8,540 nt of DNA from Rothia mucilaginosa ATCC 25296 (GCF_000175615.1 NZ_ACVO01000012.1:1-8540), one strand, 5' to 3'; shown: positions 1 to 6,834, counted from the stretch's first letter. Notes: generated by a model from the letters alone, not told the origin. A program made the numbers and translations.

Positions 1-273
1 ACGCGCCATCGCTTCAGGCTTACTCATCCCACCATCAACCACGGCCTTCGCTGCGGCAACCTTGGTCTCATAGTCGTATCTGGCCTGCTTTATTCCCATG
101 GCAAGAAGCCCGCTCCTCCCGATGACGCGGTACATTTTCTGCCACTCTCTCACAGTCGCGGCGGACACACCAAGCCTGCTGGCGGTCAAACGATAGCCAC
201 GTCCCTTCTCAAACATTTGCGCTGCCTGTTCCCGAAGCAAACGGTCATGCCTTAATCCCAGATGCACGGACAT
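1..273 (-). CDS. IS3-family transposase OrfA, helix-turn-helix protein (5' part only)
   Basis: The first 91 codons of a leftward gene are present and the rest lies beyond the window edge. The ATG at 271-273 follows AGGAGG (280-285) with a 6-nt gap, an almost ideal ribosome binding site. The translation begins MSVHLGLRHDRLLREQAAQM and contains a helix-turn-helix at about residues 12-46 (GYRLTASRLGVSAATVREW). A second helical repeat begins near residue 66 (YDYETKVAAAKAVVDGG). The tandem HTH layout and wording resemble IS150 OrfA, which binds the IS ends and is usually joined to the OrfB DDE integrase by a programmed -1 frameshift. OrfB is not in the window, so it is unknown whether the element is intact. 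No stop or frameshift occurs in the visible part. Confidence 0.75.
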   Translation of the reverse strand, partial: MSVHLGLRHDRLLREQAAQMFEKGRGYRLTASRLGVSAATVREWQKMYRVIGRSGLLAMGIKQARYDYETKVAAAKAVVDGGMSKPEAMAR

Positions 274-279
274 GAAAAG

Positions 280-325
280 CCTCCTGTTTCTTGGACTTCA
301 TTTTTGGTGTCCAAGAAACGGGAGG
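280..325 (-). repeat. 17-bp inverted repeat that includes the OrfA Shine-Dalgarno sequence
   Basis: The arms are 280-296 (CCTCCTGTTTCTTGGAC) and 309-325 (GTCCAAGAAACGGGAGG), which pair at 16 of 17 positions around a 12-nt loop (297-308). On the minus strand, the arm nearest the gene carries AGGAGG (280-285), the ribosome binding site of OrfA, and the other arm lies in the IS terminus. An RNA that enters from outside the IS, for example by read-through from dxs, would fold and hide the ribosome binding site. An RNA starting inside the outer arm would not form the full stem. IS10 and IS50 are known to protect themselves from outside transcription in this way; its use here is inferred. Confidence 0.7.
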
Positions 326-332
326 CAGTTCA
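306..332 (-). repeat. Probable IS terminal inverted repeat (left end)
   Basis: This 27-bp stretch is the outermost part of the IS. On the minus strand it starts TGAACTGCC and ends TTGGACACC, matching the general pattern of IS150-group ends. It should be the transposase binding and cleavage site. Its inner part (309-325) also forms one arm of the 17-bp inverted repeat described separately. The partner terminal repeat lies outside the window, so the exact length is not fixed. Confidence 0.6.
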
Positions 333-443
333 CAATCGATGGGCGGGGCTTTGTGCTGTCTTATGGTGCCCACGGCTACTGATGCCTGCTATTGCGGCGT
401 GCTACTGAGAGAAGCTTAGGCGGCACATCTCAGGTACGACCGT
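333..443. other. Spacer between dxs and the IS end
   Basis: This 111-bp spacer lies downstream of dxs and holds no gene that I can support. I see no stable GC-rich hairpin followed by a T-run on the minus strand, so dxs has no obvious intrinsic terminator before the IS. An 8-bp direct repeat GCTACTGA occurs at 375-382 and 401-408; its meaning is unknown and it may be chance. Confidence 0.5.
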
Positions 444-2516
444 TTAGCGGGTGTGGCGCGGCTTCTGGCCCTCTTCACGAGCGAACGGAACCTTATCGCC
501 AGCCAGCTGCGCACGCAGGTCCGCGATGATGGTTTCCGCGGTCAGACCGACCTCTTCCAGAATCTGCTCGCGGGAAGCGTGCGGAATGAACTCCGCCGGA
601 AGACCCAGCTCGCTCAGCGCGGTATCCACGCCAGCCGCACGCATTTCCTGGCGGATGCGCGAACCCACGCCACCGGAACGCACGCCGTCCTCAATGGTCA
701 CCACAATGCGGTGATCGCGAGCCAGCTCAACGACCGAAGACGGCACCGGCATCACCCAGCGCGGGTCAACCACGGTGGACTGGATACCCTCGGCGGCAAG
801 CACCTTGGAGGCTTCCAGAGCCACGCGAGCCATAGCGCCCACGGCAACGAACAGCACGTCACGCTGACCGGTTTCCGGGTGGGGTTCGCCGGTGCGTGCC
901 AGCACGTCCACGCCATCGCTACGGCGCTCCAGGGCGGGAATGTCCTCGCCAACGGAGCCCTTCGGGTAGCGAATCACGGTCGGTGCATCGTTAATAGCTA
1001 CAGCCTCACGCAGCTCTTCGCGCAGGGTCGCGCCATCACGCGGAGCCGCCAGGTGCAGACCCGGAATGAACTGTAGCATCGCCAAATCCCACATGCCGTG
1101 GTGGCTTGCACCGTCCGGGCCGGTAATGCCGGAGCGGTCCAGCACCACGGTCACGCCCGCCTTGTGCAGGGCAACGTCCATGAGCAGCTGGTCAAAGCCG
1201 CGGTTCAGGAAGGTTGCGTAGAGGGCAACCACCGGGTGCATGCCGCCGTACGCCAGACCGGCGCTCATCGCCACGGCGTGCTGCTCAGCGATACCTACGT
1301 CAATAACGCGCTCGGGGTGGCGCTTCTGGAATTCGCGCAGACCCACGGGAATGAGCATCGCGCCGGTAATACCGACGACGTTCTCCTGCTCATCCGCAAT
1401 ATCTGCAATTTCGCGGCCAAAGACGCCGGTCCACGACTCAGAGGTGCTGGTCGAAACATCCTCACCGGTCAGCGGGTCAATCTGGCCCACCGCGTGGAAC
1501 TGGTCGTCCTCATTAGCGCGGGCGGGTGCGTAGCCGTGGCCCTTCTCGGTAATGGCGTGCACAATCACCGGGCCGGCGTAGTTCTTTGCCGCGGTCAGTG
1601 CGTTCTCCACAGCCTGCTGGTCGTGGCCGTCAATGGGGCCCACGTACTTCATACCCAGGTCTTCAAAAATGCCCTTGGGTACGACGACGTCCTTAATGCC
1701 CGCCTTCATGCCGTGCAGGCCGCGGTACACCATCTGACCGACGGGGCCGCCACGCTGCAGACCGATGCGCACCGCATCCAGCGCGTGGTCGTAGCGGTGA
1801 TCGAGGCGCACACGATCCACCTGCTGCTGCACACCGTGCTTGAGCTCGGAGAGCTGGTTCGCGAAACCACCAATGGTCGGCGCATAGGAGCGGCCGTTAT
1901 CGTTGACCACGATCACGACCTTGCGGGTGCGGTCGGCAGCAATATTATTCACAGCCTCCCACGCCATGCCGCCGGTCAGCGCGCCGTCACCAATAAGAAC
2001 CACGGTGTAGCGGTCATCTTCACCGTTGAGCTTGTGCGCGCGAGAAATACCGTCAGCCCACGAAATCGAGCTAGAGGCGTGCGAAGACGCGATAATGTCG
2101 TGCTCAGACTCGCCACGATCCGGGTAACCCGACAGGCCACCCTTCTGACGCAGAGTCTTAAACGCGTGACGACCAGTCACCAGCTTATGCACATAGGACT
2201 GGTGGCCGGTGTCGAAAAGAATATTGTCCTTGGGAGATTCGAAGACACGGTGAATGCCGAGGGTCAGCTCCACAACGCCCAGGTTCGGGCCCAGGTGACC
2301 GCCGGTCGCCGACACGTTCGTCACGATGAACTGGCGGATTTCCTTAGAGAGCTCCTCCAGCTGCTCGTAGCTGAGGTTCTGCAGGTCCGCCGGGGACTGA
2401 ATACCCGGGAGCAACTTGGCAGTGGCACCATTGCCAATGCTGTAGTCGGCGGTGGGTGCGCCACCGGCGGCGCTATTCGGGGTCTCCTCCTGCGGCAATG
2501 CGTTTTCAGCGGACAT
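444..2516 (-). CDS. dxs: 1-deoxy-D-xylulose-5-phosphate synthase
   Basis: Dxs is a cytosolic thiamine-diphosphate enzyme that condenses pyruvate and glyceraldehyde 3-phosphate to DXP, the first step of the MEP pathway to isoprenoids, and DXP also feeds thiamine and pyridoxal synthesis. Visible motifs are GHQ at 104-106, YPDR 131-134, the ThDP/Mg motif GDG 177-179 leading to NDN 205-207, the catalytic Glu411 in IAEQH, Arg439 in the TFLNRGFDQ segment, DRSG 460-463, and Asp468 and His472 in GPDGASHHG. A transketolase C-terminal domain follows (about 550-675). The 690 residues exceed the usual 620-640: about 33 extra residues at the N-terminus are Ala/Gly/Pro-rich and look disordered. The ATG start is supported by GAGGAG (2526-2531) 9 nt upstream. 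The gene appears complete and to have its own promoter. The product call is firm. Confidence 0.97.
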   Translation of the reverse strand: MSAENALPQEETPNSAAGGAPTADYSIGNGATAKLLPGIQSPADLQNLSYEQLEELSKEIRQFIVTNVSATGGHLGPNLGVVELTLGIHRVFESPKDNILFDTGHQSYVHKLVTGRHAFKTLRQKGGLSGYPDRGESEHDIIASSHASSSISWADGISRAHKLNGEDDRYTVVLIGDGALTGGMAWEAVNNIAADRTRKVVIVVNDNGRSYAPTIGGFANQLSELKHGVQQQVDRVRLDHRYDHALDAVRIGLQRGGPVGQMVYRGLHGMKAGIKDVVVPKGIFEDLGMKYVGPIDGHDQQAVENALTAAKNYAGPVIVHAITEKGHGYAPARANEDDQFHAVGQIDPLTGEDVSTSTSESWTGVFGREIADIADEQENVVGITGAMLIPVGLREFQKRHPERVIDVGIAEQHAVAMSAGLAYGGMHPVVALYATFLNRGFDQLLMDVALHKAGVTVVLDRSGITGPDGASHHGMWDLAMLQFIPGLHLAAPRDGATLREELREAVAINDAPTVIRYPKGSVGEDIPALERRSDGVDVLARTGEPHPETGQRDVLFVAVGAMARVALEASKVLAAEGIQSTVVDPRWVMPVPSSVVELARDHRIVVTIEDGVRSGGVGSRIRQEMRAAGVDTALSELGLPAEFIPHASREQILEEVGLTAETIIADLRAQLAGDKVPFAREEGQKPRHTR

Positions 2517-2565
2517 ACACCCACACTCCTCAAGGTCGGGGCACGGCTCATTCCGTGCGTTGGTT

Positions 2566-2597
2566 CTTCAATGATTCTACCGTTTAAGGTGCCAAAA
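2566..2597 (-). promoter_or_regulatory. Probable dxs promoter
   Basis: On the minus strand, TAGAAT (forward 2574-2579) is a good -10 hexamer for the main actinobacterial sigma factor, about 58 nt before the dxs ATG. The region at -35 is a poor match to TTGACA. A TTGGCA lies closer, only 10 nt from the -10, which is too near to pair with it. Initiation would be near 2566-2568, giving a 5' leader of about 50 nt ending in the GAGGAG ribosome site. The call rests on the -10 alone. Confidence 0.4.
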
Positions 2598-2671
2598 AGC
2601 AGATTTATGCGCCCGCAGAGCAAGACGCACCGGGTTGAGCGAAAACGGCCTGAAATAACCCCTAGTGGGCA

Positions 2672-2686
2672 GGCTGGTGAACAGCC
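2672..2686 (-). terminator. Weak hairpin after the methyltransferase gene
   Basis: GGCTG (2672-2676) and CAGCC (2682-2686) form a 5-bp stem around GTGAA, about 56 nt past the methyltransferase stop. GGGC and GCCC on the outer sides could extend it with an asymmetric bulge. There is no T-run after it on the minus strand, so an intrinsic terminator is doubtful. The 225-bp spacer 2517-2741 otherwise holds only the dxs promoter and leader. Confidence 0.2.
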
Positions 2687-2741
2687 CAACCCGCCCAACA
2701 CGGCGATTATTTGCTTCTTTGTTACGGCTACTAGCTACGCG

Positions 2742-4379
2742 CTACTTGGTGCGGCGGCGGCGCGGACGAGGCTTCGCGGGGGCACGCTCAAAAAGCGCCA
2801 CCGACTCCACGTGATGCGTATTCGGGTACATATCGAACGCCCGAAGCTGCACCATGTCCCAACCCAGCTCACGCAAAATACCGGTGTCACGACCCAGGGA
2901 TGCCGGGTCGCACGCCACATACAGAATACGCTTGGGGTCCAGCGCATCCAGGCGTTCCAGGGTGGTTCGGTTCGCGCCCTCACGGGACGGGTCAAGGACC
3001 ACCGCATCAATGGCGGGGATTTCACCAAACTCAAGGGCGGTCTTCAAATCGACCAGGTGGCGTGCCACGTCGCCGCGAATCACCTCGATGCGGGTGTTCG
3101 CGGAGTTCTCGGTGCGGGAGCAGCCATCCGGCGCGAAGTTCGAGCGCGCATCCTTATGGGTCACCGGGGAGCCCTCAATGCTGACGACAGTACCCGTTGC
3201 ACCCACGGCGTCCGCGAGTGCGGCGGTGAACAGGCCCGCGCCGGCGTATAGGTCGAGGGTGCATTCACCTTCTTGCGGGCGGAGCATGGTGAGCATGGTT
3301 CCGACCATGGTGGAGGGGGCGGCGCGGTGAATCTGCCAGAAGCCGCCGGCGGATACCTGGTAGCTGAATCGGCGGGACCCGAAGGTGACTTCTTCGGTGA
3401 CGGAGCGCAGGCCTGCGCCGAGCAGCTGGTCACCTTCGGGTACGCGGCGGTAGGGGGTGTGGGAGGAGCCGGGGCGGCGGCGCTTGGGCTTGCCGTTGGA
3501 GGTGGACTGCGGGGTGAAGAAGAGGGAGATTTTGCGCTTGGCGAGCAGTCCCCAGGCGTCGGCTGCCTGCTGTTCGATGTCCTTGGCGACCTCTTCGATG
3601 GAGAAGCGCGGGTCAACGATGAACTGCAGTAGGACCCTGCCGCGGGAGGAGACGGTTGCCTCGACTTCGCGTACGCCGCGCAGGTTCAGTTTCTCAAGCT
3701 CTAGGTTGCGCAGTTCGGGTGCGGCGAGGGGGAAGTCTACGACCGGTACGGGCTGGGAGGCGCGGTAGGGGTGCATGCCGACGCGCCAGGTGACGGCGGG
3801 GCTCTTCTTGCCGCCGCTCTTCTGGTCGCCGGGCTGGGTGCGGACCTTGGTCACGTTGTAGCGCACACGGGTACGCCAGGACAGGCCCTCGTTGTTATCG
3901 CGCAGGGGAAGCTCTTCAACGATGAGGTTGGTCAGCAGGGGCGATTCGAGGGGCAGGCCGCCCAGTCGGTTGATTTGGGTGCGGACGATATCGGTCTTGT
4001 AGCGTCGCTGCTCAGCCAGGCTGATGTGACCGTATTCCATGCCGCCGAGTAGTTCGGGTACGCCGGTTGCTGCGGCGCGTTCCTCGTCGGTGGCGAGCGC
4101 ATCCGCCTGGATCCAGGGGTGGGGGCGGCGTGCCAGGGAAGGTACGGGTACGGAGATTACATCTGCGAAGTAGAAGCGACGCTTGGGGCCGATGGCGGTG
4201 ATGCGTACTTCTGCCTGTTCGCCGACGATGCCGTGACGCACGAAGATGACGCCCTGTTCGGTGCGCGCTACGAAGGCGCCGCCGTGTGCGGGTGCCTCAC
4301 AGGTGACGGTGAGGGTCTGCCCGACGCTGTATCCGTCTACGTTGTTGGAGGCGGCAGGCGTGGTAGCAGTGTGGGTCAC
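2742..4379 (-). CDS. TRAM-domain class I SAM-dependent RNA methyltransferase (RumA/TrmA-like)
   Basis: The protein probably transfers a methyl group from S-adenosylmethionine to C5 of a uridine in rRNA or tRNA; which RNA cannot be read from the sequence. An OB-fold TRAM RNA-binding domain spans about 17-80. The C-terminal Rossmann methyltransferase shows SAM motif I LDLYAGAGLFTA (375-386), DPSREGA (463-469), the nucleophile Cys490 in YVACDPASLGRD, and the Glu base at 525 in FDMYPNTHHVES. The cysteines that hold the 4Fe-4S cluster in RumA are absent: the region 86-125 has none. A basic insert (about 292-312) and a basic tail (APAKPRPRRRRTK) may contact RNA. The GTG start (4377-4379) has AGGAG at 4388-4392 with an 8-nt gap. 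From memory, the M. tuberculosis homologue Rv2689c also sits next to the same permease. Family is firm; target is unknown. Confidence 0.9.
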   Translation of the reverse strand: MTHTATTPAASNNVDGYSVGQTLTVTCEAPAHGGAFVARTEQGVIFVRHGIVGEQAEVRITAIGPKRRFYFADVISVPVPSLARRPHPWIQADALATDEERAAATGVPELLGGMEYGHISLAEQRRYKTDIVRTQINRLGGLPLESPLLTNLIVEELPLRDNNEGLSWRTRVRYNVTKVRTQPGDQKSGGKKSPAVTWRVGMHPYRASQPVPVVDFPLAAPELRNLELEKLNLRGVREVEATVSSRGRVLLQFIVDPRFSIEEVAKDIEQQAADAWGLLAKRKISLFFTPQSTSNGKPKRRRPGSSHTPYRRVPEGDQLLGAGLRSVTEEVTFGSRRFSYQVSAGGFWQIHRAAPSTMVGTMLTMLRPQEGECTLDLYAGAGLFTAALADAVGATGTVVSIEGSPVTHKDARSNFAPDGCSRTENSANTRIEVIRGDVARHLVDLKTALEFGEIPAIDAVVLDPSREGANRTTLERLDALDPKRILYVACDPASLGRDTGILRELGWDMVQLRAFDMYPNTHHVESVALFERAPAKPRPRRRRTK

Positions 4380-4387
4380 AGCATTGT

Positions 4388-4392
4388 CTCCT
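4388..4392 (-). promoter_or_regulatory. Ribosome binding site that fixes the GTG start of the methyltransferase
   Basis: AGGAG on the minus strand lies 8 nt before GTG (4377-4379). An ATG at 4382-4384 is only 3 nt from it, is out of frame and meets TGA after one more codon (ATG CTG TGA, overlapping the GTG). Spacing therefore favours GTG as the true start. Whether the two-codon ORF is ever translated is unknown. Confidence 0.65.
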
Positions 4393-4398
4393 AAAGAA

Positions 4399-4422
4399 TC
4401 ACTTAATGTGAACTATTTTACA
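4399..4422 (-). promoter_or_regulatory. Probable promoter of the methyltransferase, with a small palindrome
   Basis: On the minus strand TAAAAT (forward 4415-4420), preceded by GTG, is a fair -10 hexamer about 36 nt before the GTG start. The -35 region is a poor match to consensus. Just downstream lies TCACTTAATGTGA (forward 4399-4411), an interrupted palindrome with 4-bp arms and a 5-nt spacer, placed where a repressor could block initiation. The local A+T-rich stretch stands out from the GC-rich surroundings. The operator idea is only a guess from position. Confidence 0.4.
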
Positions 4423-4525
4423 CCGATTTGTACCTTTACTCCGATTCCGACGCCCCGCAGGGGGCACCAAATAGGCTGCAAAGGGCAAAGTCCAGGCGCT
4501 ATGCGGGGTGTTCAAGCAAAGTTAC

Positions 4526-4630
4526 GGGGCAATTGACCGGGCTCGGCACTGGGCAATCATACTGGGCACCAGGCAAATATTTCTGGGCGCTGGGCAATCA
4601 TGCTGAGCGCTGGGCGATTATTACGGCTGG
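4526..4630. repeat. Degenerate tandem repeat, about 20-21 bp unit, four to five copies
   Basis: Four units follow the pattern TGGGCAATCATRCTGGGCRC: 4550-4570, 4571-4590, 4591-4610 and 4611-4630. A weaker copy begins at 4526. The shared GGC(A/G)A core starts at 4528, 4552, 4572, 4593 and 4613, so the period is 24, 20, 21, 20. The last unit includes the stop and final codons of the permease gene, so the array forms the 3' end and 3' untranslated region of that minus-strand gene. I see no T-run, and stems formed between units are short (for example GCGCT at 4587-4591 with AGCGC at 4606-4610). The function is unknown. Confidence 0.6.
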
Positions 4631-6834
4631 CGTTTCTTCTCACGCGCCACAGCGTCCGCCTCGTGCAGGCGACCGCGGTACACCGCGTGGCGGTTGCTCT
4701 GAATCAGCTCGCGGCCACCACCGGCTGAACGAGTAATCTTCGGGGCGACTGCAGCCGCAGAGCCATCGATATCAGCCTCTGCGGTCGGATCATTGGTAGC
4801 CGAGTCCTTACCCTGTAAACGCTGATCAAAAATCTCATCATACACCTCATCCTCGTGCATCGCCCAGGGCACGGTCGCCGTCATGACGCCCGGCTCGTGC
4901 AGAAGCGCCTGCTTGAGGCGGCGCACCGTGCGGCGGTGCAGAATACGCTGCCACCAGTGCTTCACCACAAACTCCGGCAGGTACACCACCAAAATATCGC
5001 GCGGTGACTTCTTGCGGCGGCGGCGAACATACGAAACGACAGCCTCCACCGTGTCACGGTACGGCGAATCAATCACCGACAGCGGTACCGGAATGCCCAG
5101 GGCGTACCAGCGTTTCTTCACAATCTCCAGGGCGGCGCGGTCATTGTTGACCGTTAGCGCCTCAATCGTGGAGGGGCGGCCGGCACGCGCATAGGAGAGG
5201 GCACGAACCGCCGGGCGGCGCACACGCTCCACGTACACGATGGCGTGCACACGCGAAGGCAGGGCCGCCACATCCGCGACGGATTCGGCATTCAGGGGGA
5301 TGTCCAGGGCGGCATCCACCGCATCGTAGTGGCGGCGAGTCACAACCATACCTCCAACCATCAGGGCAATCATTCCAAGGGAGAGCCACGCGCCGGCGGC
5401 GAACTTCGTCACCACGATGGTGACCAGCACCGCAGTGGTCACGACCACACCCACCGTAGAGACCGCAATATCGCGTAGCAGGGCGCGGCGCGGCATCTGC
5501 GCCAGGGTAATACGCAGCAGGCGCATGCGGTAGCGCACCACCGCCAGCTGCACCAGCATCATGGACAGGCACATGCCCACAATGTACAGCTGAATCAGCG
5601 AGTACACGTCCGAACCGAAAATACAGGTGAGGAAAATTGAGAATGCCGACAGCGCCAGCACACCGTTCGCGTACAGGCCGCGTGAATCCACGCTGCGGAA
5701 GAATACCGGCAGGTACTGGTAATCAGCCAGCGACGAGGCAATCACCGGGAAGCCCGTAAACGCCGTCAGCGAGGCAATAATCAGCACGCCCACCGTCGCA
5801 AATACCAGCAGCTGCGCGAAGAACGGTGCACCCTGATAAATCGCCAAAGCCACCTGGTACAGCGCCGGCTTCTGGTGGAAGTACTCCCCCGGCGTGTGCC
5901 CGTCAATGAACAAGAAACGGGTCGTATCGTGCACCATGTGCACGCGGGTTGCCGCCGCAAAACCGAGCAGGCTCACCAGCAGGACCGAGGTGATCAGGCC
6001 CATCAGCATCATGGTGACCGCCGCATTATATTTCTTCGGGCGGCGGAAATACTTCACCGAATTAGAGATCGTGGAAACACCCGAGAACGCCACCAGGCCG
6101 GCAGAGAACGAACGCGCCAGAAGTAGCACCAGCGCCAGGCCCTCCAGCGAATGGGTCTCCAGCTCAGGGGCAATCACGTAGGTCGCCGATTCAGCCAGCG
6201 GCAGCGTACCCGTGGCGGCACGAACCCACCCCACAATGAGGGTGACCCCCAACAGCGCCAAGAAAACGTACAGCGGCCAGTACGCAATCTTTCCCAGCAG
6301 CTGCACGCCACGCAACGCAAACAGCGTCAGGGCAACAATGAGCAGCACCGCAATGAGGGTGCGCCAATCCTGAATCTGCGGGTACAGCGCCACCAAAAAC
6401 GAGGACGCCGAAGACATAGACACCGCCACCGTGAGCATATAGTCCATCAGCGAGGATGCACCCATCACGATCGAGGGCAACGCACCCAGTTTGCGGTGCA
6501 CCAGCTGAATATCGCCCTCGGAAGCAATCTGGTTGATGTTGTACCGGTACGTGCCAATCACCAGCAGACCGACCATCGCCACACCCAAACCAATCCAGGG
6601 TGAAAAAGCGAGCGCAGAGGCACCCGCAGCGGCAAGGGTCAGGATCATCTGGTCGGCTGCGTAGGCGACCGAAGAGATGCCGTCGGCACCGAAAAGAGGC
6701 AGGGCGTAGCGCTTCGGCAGCGCGACTGCCGAAAGATTTCGCGTGCTGACCGGCTGACCGATCAGGGCGATGCGCATCCTATCCCAACGATTCCTCACGC
6801 TGTTAAGGCTATCGGTCGCAGCTTCAAAGCTCAA
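4621..6834 (-). CDS. APC-superfamily permease with cytosolic tail, probable KimA-like potassium importer
   Basis: This is a 12-TM inner-membrane transporter (TM segments between about 42 and 500) with a soluble C-terminal domain at 528-660. The family includes Bacillus KimA, a proton-coupled, c-di-AMP-inhibited K+ importer. Asp51 and Tyr58 in DGISSVAY have the spacing of KimA Asp36 and Tyr43, and DYMLTVAVS (131-139) matches the TM3 segment holding KimA Asp117/Tyr118 (residue numbers from memory). The tail shows family phrases such as ALSYARAG, IDSPYR and VYLPEFVVKHWW. A low-complexity acidic segment (about 676-700) and a basic end extend it to 737 residues against about 607 for KimA. The loop after TM2 reads NQIASEGDIQLVHRKLG rather than the common glycine-rich YPxGGG motif. 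The listed start is TTG with no clear ribosome site; GTG at codon 13 or ATG at codon 20 are alternatives. Potassium as substrate is inferred, helped by the divergent trkA pair. Confidence 0.85.
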   Translation of the reverse strand: MSFEAATDSLNSVRNRWDRMRIALIGQPVSTRNLSAVALPKRYALPLFGADGISSVAYAADQMILTLAAAGASALAFSPWIGLGVAMVGLLVIGTYRYNINQIASEGDIQLVHRKLGALPSIVMGASSLMDYMLTVAVSMSSASSFLVALYPQIQDWRTLIAVLLIVALTLFALRGVQLLGKIAYWPLYVFLALLGVTLIVGWVRAATGTLPLAESATYVIAPELETHSLEGLALVLLLARSFSAGLVAFSGVSTISNSVKYFRRPKKYNAAVTMMLMGLITSVLLVSLLGFAAATRVHMVHDTTRFLFIDGHTPGEYFHQKPALYQVALAIYQGAPFFAQLLVFATVGVLIIASLTAFTGFPVIASSLADYQYLPVFFRSVDSRGLYANGVLALSAFSIFLTCIFGSDVYSLIQLYIVGMCLSMMLVQLAVVRYRMRLLRITLAQMPRRALLRDIAVSTVGVVVTTAVLVTIVVTKFAAGAWLSLGMIALMVGGMVVTRRHYDAVDAALDIPLNAESVADVAALPSRVHAIVYVERVRRPAVRALSYARAGRPSTIEALTVNNDRAALEIVKKRWYALGIPVPLSVIDSPYRDTVEAVVSYVRRRRKKSPRDILVVYLPEFVVKHWWQRILHRRTVRRLKQALLHEPGVMTATVPWAMHEDEVYDEIFDQRLQGKDSATNDPTAEADIDGSAAAVAPKITRSAGGGRELIQSNRHAVYRGRLHEADAVAREKKRQP

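Larger units (their letters stand above)
1..332 (-). mobile_element. Left end of an IS3-family (IS150-like) insertion sequence, partial
   Basis: The element runs off the left edge of the window, so only the end upstream of its transposase genes is visible. Read on the minus strand, the probable terminus begins TGAACTGCCTCCCG and continues TTTCTTGGACACC. This resembles, from memory, the IS150 terminus (TG, ACTG, a C-run, then TTGGAC). A leftward OrfA gene with a strong ribosome binding site starts 60 bp inside this end, the usual IS3-family spacing. The outer boundary at 332 is inferred from the TG/CA ends. A target-site duplication cannot be tested because the other end is missing. The insertion lies about 110 bp past the dxs stop codon and does not break a recognisable gene here. 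Confidence 0.75.

Noticed and set aside
453..1076. Plus-strand open frame of 207 codons opposite the dxs C-terminus
   Set aside because: It is a shadow of dxs; the translation is low-complexity and unlike any family I know.
2321..2701. Minus-strand open frame overlapping the dxs start
   Set aside because: It lies in another frame over the dxs promoter and N-terminus, and no family features are visible.
1098..3251. Long plus-strand open frame of 717 codons opposite dxs and the methyltransferase end
   Set aside because: It runs antisense to two genes with clear catalytic motifs, crosses an intergenic spacer, and its translation has no recognisable domain. Long antisense frames are common opposite GC-rich genes.
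4526..4630. CRISPR array
   Set aside because: The units are directly adjacent and degenerate with no unique spacers of constant length, and no cas gene is nearby.
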